NCBI RefSeq assembly: GCF_001613345.1
Contig: NZ_BDCE01000051.1
Span: 1-64,000, forward strand
Source: Nocardia uniformis NBRC 13702
GTDB taxonomy: Bacteria; Actinomycetota; Actinomycetes; Mycobacteriales; Mycobacteriaceae
Direction of reading: 5' to 3'
DNA length: 64,000 bases
How positions within the stretch are numbered: position 1 is the stretch's first letter; each line of letters opens with the position of its first letter. The notes beneath the pieces are model-generated. The model ran no database searches and was not told the origin of the DNA. It saw only the letters and a program-made list of their open reading frames with translations. Shown in pieces: positions 59,505-64,000 of the stretch. The position numbers and the translations under genes are program-made.

Positions 59505-60176
59505 ATGACGCTACCCCCGGGCCAAAAGGTCGTCGATGGATTCCCACGCTTCGGCAAGCATCTTCAGCACCCGGCCCCACCGGTCCCCGCCGACCCGACA
59601 ATCGAGATCGGTGGCGCACTGACCGAGCCCATCACCCTGTGCGTGGCCGACCTGGCCACCCTGCCGCGTGTGGAGCTGAAGGCCGACTTCCACTGCGTGG
59701 CCGGCTGGTCGGCCACCAATCTGCTGTGGGAGGGGGTCTCATTACAGACCCTCTACCGCACGCGAATCGAACCACTGCTCGCGCCGGGAGCGGCACCGAC
59801 CCATGCGCTCTTCGAAGGCCTCGACGGGTTCCGGTCCATTGTGTTGCTCGAAGACGCCCTGGCCGACGACGTCCTCATCGCCGATCGTCTGAACAGGAAA
59901 CCGCTCGATAGCGACCACGGCGCCCCCGTCCGGCTGTTCAGTCCAGGACAGTACGGCTTCATCAGCACAAAACACCTGTGCCGCATCGAATTCCACACCT
60001 CCGAACCCCTGGGTCGCGACCGCTGGTCGCCCCTCGCCGAGGATCCCAGGGCGCGGGTCTGGCAGGAGGAGCGCCACCGCTACCTCCCCGGCCGCCTCGT
60101 GCGGCCCATCTACCACGCCCTGATCAGGCCGATCCGCGCCCTGAGCGCACGAGGCAGCCACACCCCGCCGAACTGA
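59505..60176 (+). CDS. Sulfite-oxidase-like molybdopterin-dependent oxidoreductase
   Basis: The 223-residue protein is essentially one Oxidored_molyb domain. It has TLCVADLATLPRVELKADFH and the Mo-ligand Cys in FHCVAGWSATN. LFEGLDGFRSIVLLEDALAD and GAPVRLFSPGQYGFISTKHL (cofactor contacts) follow. It lacks signal peptide and dimerisation domain, so it is a short cytosolic member similar to YuiH-type proteins. GGAGG lies before ATG 59505. It follows trpF by 41 bases. The substrate is unknown. Confidence 0.86.
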   Translation: MTLPPGQKVVDGFPRFGKHLQHPAPPVPADPTIEIGGALTEPITLCVADLATLPRVELKADFHCVAGWSATNLLWEGVSLQTLYRTRIEPLLAPGAAPTHALFEGLDGFRSIVLLEDALADDVLIADRLNRKPLDSDHGAPVRLFSPGQYGFISTKHLCRIEFHTSEPLGRDRWSPLAEDPRARVWQEERHRYLPGRLVRPIYHALIRPIRALSARGSHTPPN

Positions 60177-60187
60177 CCGGCCCGCGG

Positions 60188-61069
60188 TTATTCCGCGACG
60201 ACCACCTCCGGAGTCCGTTTCGCCTGCCGAGCAAGCAGATACGCGGCGAGCGCGGCCGGACCGAACATGACGATGCCGTAGGTGGCTGCGGGAATGGCCA
60301 TGGTTTCGTTGTCGAGGGCCGTGACCGCGACCGCAATGGCGAGGGTCGCGTTGTGAATGCCGATTTCCATGGCCGACGCGATGGCTTGGGCCTTGCCGAT
60401 GCCGAACAGACGCGGGACGAAGTAGCCGACCAGCAGGCTGCATACCGACAGCAGGAGGGCGATGGTGCCGATTTTGGCGAGATCGTCTCGGACCGCACTG
60501 AATCCGGAGACCACGGCCGCCAGGATCACCAGGACGAGGACGACGACCGACCCGATCTTCACGGGTTTGCGCATGCGTTCGGCCCAGCCGGAGTACTTGC
60601 GGCGCACCCACATTCCAATGGCGACCGGGATCAGCACGATGGCGATCACCTGAATGAACTTCGCGGGCTGTAGCCCGATGGTGGAGTCGGCGTCCATGAA
60701 TCGGGCAATGGCCAGGGTGACCACCACCGGCATGGTGAATACCGCGAGCACCGAATTGATCGCCGTCAGCGTGATATTCAGCGCCACATCACCGCCCGCG
60801 ATATGGCTGAACAGATTCGCCGAGGTACCACCGGGCGAGGCCACCAACAGCAGCATGCCCACCGCCAGCGCACCGGTGAGCCCGAAGGCCAGCACCATAC
60901 CGAAGCAGATGACCGGCAACAGCACGATCTGGCACGCCAGCGCCACCACCGCCGCCTTCGGATATTTGAGGACCCTGGCGAAATCCTCCACGGTCAAGGT
61001 GAGACCGAGACCGAACATGACCAATGCGAGGGCGAGCGGTAGGAATACCGCGAAGACCGACGAACCCAT
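60188..61069 (-). CDS. Bile acid:sodium symporter (SBF/BASS) family transporter
   Basis: The 293-residue protein has about nine helices and the BASS features LPLALALVMFGLGLTLTVED, LVASPGGTSANLFSHIAGGD (first crossover) and ASAMEIGIHNATLAIAVAVT (second crossover, with the conserved E-G-H/N). These line the sodium and substrate sites. Bacterial members carry organic anions such as pantoate or keto acids. ATG 61069 has AGGAG seven bases upstream. It converges with the molybdopterin enzyme gene 11 bases away. Confidence 0.9.
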   Translation of the reverse strand: MGSSVFAVFLPLALALVMFGLGLTLTVEDFARVLKYPKAAVVALACQIVLLPVICFGMVLAFGLTGALAVGMLLLVASPGGTSANLFSHIAGGDVALNITLTAINSVLAVFTMPVVVTLAIARFMDADSTIGLQPAKFIQVIAIVLIPVAIGMWVRRKYSGWAERMRKPVKIGSVVVLVLVILAAVVSGFSAVRDDLAKIGTIALLLSVCSLLVGYFVPRLFGIGKAQAIASAMEIGIHNATLAIAVAVTALDNETMAIPAATYGIVMFGPAALAAYLLARQAKRTPEVVVAE

Positions 61070-61449
61070 CGAAAACTCCTGAGCTAGATACTTCGGACGA
61101 TGGTCGCCGGTTTCCACGCCATGCGGTGCGGTTCTCGGGTAAAAGAACCATGGAGATCGATGTGCCCGCAGCCATTCCCATATCGCCCGTGCTGCGGTAT
61201 ATGACGGCCGTCACAGCGTCCGACTTCTCCCCGCGGGTCTATCTGTCTCCGAGCGACACACATACGGCGGTTAGCTATGGCCCGGCTACCGATAAGCGCC
61301 CGGGCCTGGGGCGGAGGATGCTGGCGCACCATCACCCGGCAACCTGTGGTCTGATATGTCGCACATGCCCCCAGAATCGACGTCTTCCCGACCGTCGTTT
61401 TTCAGTGCAATTCGCGCGGGCTTGATTGTGAGAGGACTGCAGTACTCGG
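61070..61449. other. Intergenic region upstream of the NRPS gene
   Basis: This 380-base stretch separates the divergent symporter and NRPS genes and should contain both promoters. No gene or strong repeat is seen; open frames are of poor composition. GAGAGGA at 61430-61436 is a possible ribosome site, 13 bases before the NRPS ATG. Confidence 0.45.
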
Positions 61450-64000
61450 ATGGATAGGGTTCGTCGTACCGTTCGGGAACGAGTTCGTCGCAGGATCGGT
61501 AGCCCGTTATTGGTGCAGCTGCTGACCGGGGCGGTGGAATCCGCGGCCGATTCGATCGCTATCAGCTATAACTCGACGGGCGAATCGGGTGATCGGCGTG
61601 AACTCACCTATCGGGAACTCGACGAATCCTCGTCGCGGTTGGCGCGGGAATTGATCGAGCGGGGTGTGGGGCCCGGCGATGTGGTCGCGGTCGGGTTCAC
61701 CCGTTCGGTCGAATCGGTAGCGGCCGTATGGGCCATTGCCAAAACGGGCGCGGCTTATGTACCGGTCGATCCCACGCTGCCGCCGGAGCGGAGCGCGTTC
61801 ATCGCCACCGACTCCCGGGCGGTGCTCGGACTCACCGATTCGGCGCAGCGGGCACGACTCGGCACCGAGATCGACTGGCTCGAGATCGACGAACCGGTGC
61901 TGCGGGAGCGGATCGCGGCGCGGCCCGCACATCCGATCTCCTATCTCGATCGGCCGCGCACGCTGACCGACCAGCATCCGGCGTACGTCATCTATACCTC
62001 CGGTTCCACCGGCCGCCCCAAGGGCGTGGTGGTGACCCATACCGGGCTCGCGGGGCTGGTGGCGGCCGAGCGTGAGCACTACGCGGTGACCGGGAGTTCG
62101 CGGGTGCTGCACGTGTGTTCGCCGAATTTCGACGTATCGGTGCTCGAACTGCTGCTGGCCTTCAGCTCCGGCGCGACGCTGGTCATCTCCCCGGCGACCG
62201 TTTTCGGTGGCCCCGAACTCGCCGACCTGGTACGTCGTGAGCGGGTGACCCACATGCTCATCACACCGGCGGCACTGGAGTCGGTGGACCCGGACGGACT
62301 CGAGGCGCTGCGGGTCGTGGTCGTCGCGGGTGATGCGTTCGGCCCGGGATTGGTCGAGCGGTGGGCCGTCGGCGGCCGGGCCTTCTACAACGGTTACGGC
62401 CCCACCGAGGCCACCATTCTCGCCACCAGTAGCGCGGCGTTGACGCCGCCGCAACCGATCACCATCGGCACCGCCCTCGCGGGAATCGGTGCTGTGGTGG
62501 TGGATTCGCGGTTGCGACCGGTCCCGGCCGATGTGGTCGGCGAGCTCTATCTTTCCGGTCCCGCCCTGGCACAGGGGTATTCGGGACGTGCGGGGCTCAC
62601 CGCGGAACGGTTCGTCGCCAGTCCATTCGCCGGGACGCCGGGTGCGCGAATGTATCGCACCGGTGATCTGGTGCGCCGCCGCGCGGACGGTGCGATCGAG
62701 TATGTGGGCCGCTCGGACTTCCAGGTGAAGATCCGCGGCTTCCGTATCGAACTCGGCGAGATCGACGCCGTACTCAACCGCCACCCCGATATCGAGTACG
62801 CCGCGACGCTCGGAAAGGTCGCGCCCTCGGGAGCGACCGCACTGGTCTCCTATGTATTGCCGCGCGATGACAGCACCATCGACGCCGAAGACCTCACGCG
62901 TTTCGTCGGAGCCTCACTGCCGACCCATATGGTGCCCTCCGCGATCATCGCACTCGACGCGATTCCCCTGACCGCCAATGGAAAATTGGACCGGCAGGCC
63001 TTGCCGGAGCCGGTATTCGAGACAGCGGTGTCGCGCGCCCCGGCGGGTCCGGTGGAAATCCAACTCGCCGAACTGTTCACCCGGATACTCGGCGTGCGGG
63101 TCGGCGCCGATGACTCGTTCTTCGCCGCGGGTGGCGACAGCATTCTCTCGATCCAGCTGGTGTCGCGGGCCCGTGCGGCGGGCATCGTCTTCACCCCTCG
63201 GGATGTGTTCGAGCACCGCACCGTAGCCGGATTGGCGCGGGTGGCGGCGGTCGGTGCCGAGCCGGTGCCGACGCTGGCGGAGCTACCCGGCGGCGGGGTC
63301 GGGGACATCCCATTGACGCCGGTGCTGGCCGCCCATCTCGCCGCGGGCAGATCGTTCAGCCGGTTCACCCAGCAGATGGTGCTCGCCCTGCCCGAGCCCA
63401 TCGACCGGGCGGGTGTGGTCGCCACGCTCACCGCGGTGCTGGACCACCACGATATGCTGCGCGCCCAGCTGCGCTCCCTTGACGGCCGCTGGCAGCTGCG
63501 CACGCTGCCGCCGAGCGCGGTGGACGTGGACGCGCTACTCGGCCACACCGAGGTACCAGCGGGCCTGGATATCGATGGGTTGTGCGATATTGCCAGTGCG
63601 GCAATGGATTCCGCCCTCGATACCCTCGAACCAGCCGACGCGCGCATGGTCGCCTTCCACTGGCTATCGCGTCCCGACGGCCGTGACGCCCTGATCGTCG
63701 CCGCGAATCACTATGTGATCGACGGCGTTTCCTGGCGCATTCTGATCTCGGACCTGGTGGCGGCGTGGGCCCGGTACGCCGGTGACCACCAGATCGCCCT
63801 ACCCGCCGTCGGCACCTCGTTCCGACGATGGGCCCACGGTCTGGCCGACGCGGACCGTATCGCCGAACTGCCGTACTGGCGGCGCACGCTGGCCGTCGCC
63901 GATCCGCCTTTGGGCGCACGGGATTTCGACCCGATCGTAGATACCACGGCCACGGTGCGGCATTTCAGCGTCACGGTGCCGGCCGAGATCACCCACGCGG
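61450..64000 (+). CDS. Non-ribosomal peptide synthetase (A-T-E...), 3' partial
   Basis: The frame is open from ATG 61450 to the window end (850 residues). An adenylation domain comes first: YVIYTSGSTGRPKGVVVTH (A3), FDVSVLELL (A4), NGYGPTEATI (A5), GELYLSGPALAQGYSGR (A6), MYRTGDLVRRRADG (A7), VKIRGFRIELGEID (A8) and ANGKLDRQALP (A10). A carrier domain follows with FFAAGGDSILSIQLV (phosphopantetheine Ser). Then an epimerisation domain begins (LDHHDMLRAQL, and NHYVIDGVSWRIL for the HHxxxDG motif). No condensation domain precedes the A domain, so this is an initiation module making a D-configured first residue. The product is unknown; more modules likely lie to the right. Confidence 0.93.
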   Translation, partial: MDRVRRTVRERVRRRIGSPLLVQLLTGAVESAADSIAISYNSTGESGDRRELTYRELDESSSRLARELIERGVGPGDVVAVGFTRSVESVAAVWAIAKTGAAYVPVDPTLPPERSAFIATDSRAVLGLTDSAQRARLGTEIDWLEIDEPVLRERIAARPAHPISYLDRPRTLTDQHPAYVIYTSGSTGRPKGVVVTHTGLAGLVAAEREHYAVTGSSRVLHVCSPNFDVSVLELLLAFSSGATLVISPATVFGGPELADLVRRERVTHMLITPAALESVDPDGLEALRVVVVAGDAFGPGLVERWAVGGRAFYNGYGPTEATILATSSAALTPPQPITIGTALAGIGAVVVDSRLRPVPADVVGELYLSGPALAQGYSGRAGLTAERFVASPFAGTPGARMYRTGDLVRRRADGAIEYVGRSDFQVKIRGFRIELGEIDAVLNRHPDIEYAATLGKVAPSGATALVSYVLPRDDSTIDAEDLTRFVGASLPTHMVPSAIIALDAIPLTANGKLDRQALPEPVFETAVSRAPAGPVEIQLAELFTRILGVRVGADDSFFAAGGDSILSIQLVSRARAAGIVFTPRDVFEHRTVAGLARVAAVGAEPVPTLAELPGGGVGDIPLTPVLAAHLAAGRSFSRFTQQMVLALPEPIDRAGVVATLTAVLDHHDMLRAQLRSLDGRWQLRTLPPSAVDVDALLGHTEVPAGLDIDGLCDIASAAMDSALDTLEPADARMVAFHWLSRPDGRDALIVAANHYVIDGVSWRILISDLVAAWARYAGDHQIALPAVGTSFRRWAHGLADADRIAELPYWRRTLAVADPPLGARDFDPIVDTTATVRHFSVTVPAEITHA

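Overview
The window is high-GC actinobacterial DNA, best explained as a chromosome of Nocardia or a close mycolic-acid-containing relative. The evidence is a secreted antigen 85/esterase-type protein beside a DesA-type acyl-ACP desaturase and a secretory lipase, a UPF0182 membrane protein, an Rv0909-type antitoxin homologue, an ArsC-type arsenate reductase, an F420-type LLM oxidoreductase, four TerD-family proteins and many GTG/TTG starts with GC-rich third positions. I see no replication origin, prophage, insertion sequence or CRISPR array. The only RNA gene is one tRNA-Pro.

Left part (1-16 kb): a DHA2 efflux pump with TetR, a small secreted protein and a patatin-like phospholipase. An XRE-cupin regulator is then divergent from a thioredoxin-reductase-like flavoprotein and a second DHA2 pump. 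UPF0182 follows, then a tight PaoABC-type molybdenum aldehyde oxidoreductase operon with its XdhC-type maturation factor.

Middle (16-36 kb): a stress and envelope block with a frameshifted LCP protein, a PP2C phosphatase and three TerD-family proteins (one a two-domain fusion with a Pro-rich linker). It also holds a small wHTH/membrane-protein operon whose start lies inside a perfect 17-bp inverted repeat, an EI24/CysZ-like gene interrupted by an in-frame stop, a CNNM/CorC pair, an acyltransferase with TetR, a CASTOR/POLLUX-like channel and an Rv0909-like small protein. A 5'-truncated phoD lies just downstream of tRNA-Pro(GGG).

Right part (36-64 kb): lipid/envelope enzymes (esterase, desaturase, lipase), a PucR-type regulator with a repeated candidate operator, arsC, an AurF-like diiron oxygenase, a secreted beta-helix protein, a decayed photolyase gene and a fourth TerD. 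A GABA/omega-amino-acid catabolic cluster follows (M20 amidohydrolase, class III aminotransferase, PucR, succinate-semialdehyde dehydrogenase). Next come DinB, ketopantoate reductase, a TetR/membrane-protein pair with two operator copies, an LLM oxidoreductase behind a MerR-type promoter, a stand-alone trpF, a molybdopterin oxidoreductase and a bile-acid/sodium symporter homologue. An NRPS (A-T-E...) runs off the right edge.

At least five genes appear broken (LCP, a small membrane protein, EI24, phoD, photolyase). Two of the breaks sit in G runs, so assembly error must be separated from real decay. All functions are read from sequence motifs and family knowledge; no search was run.
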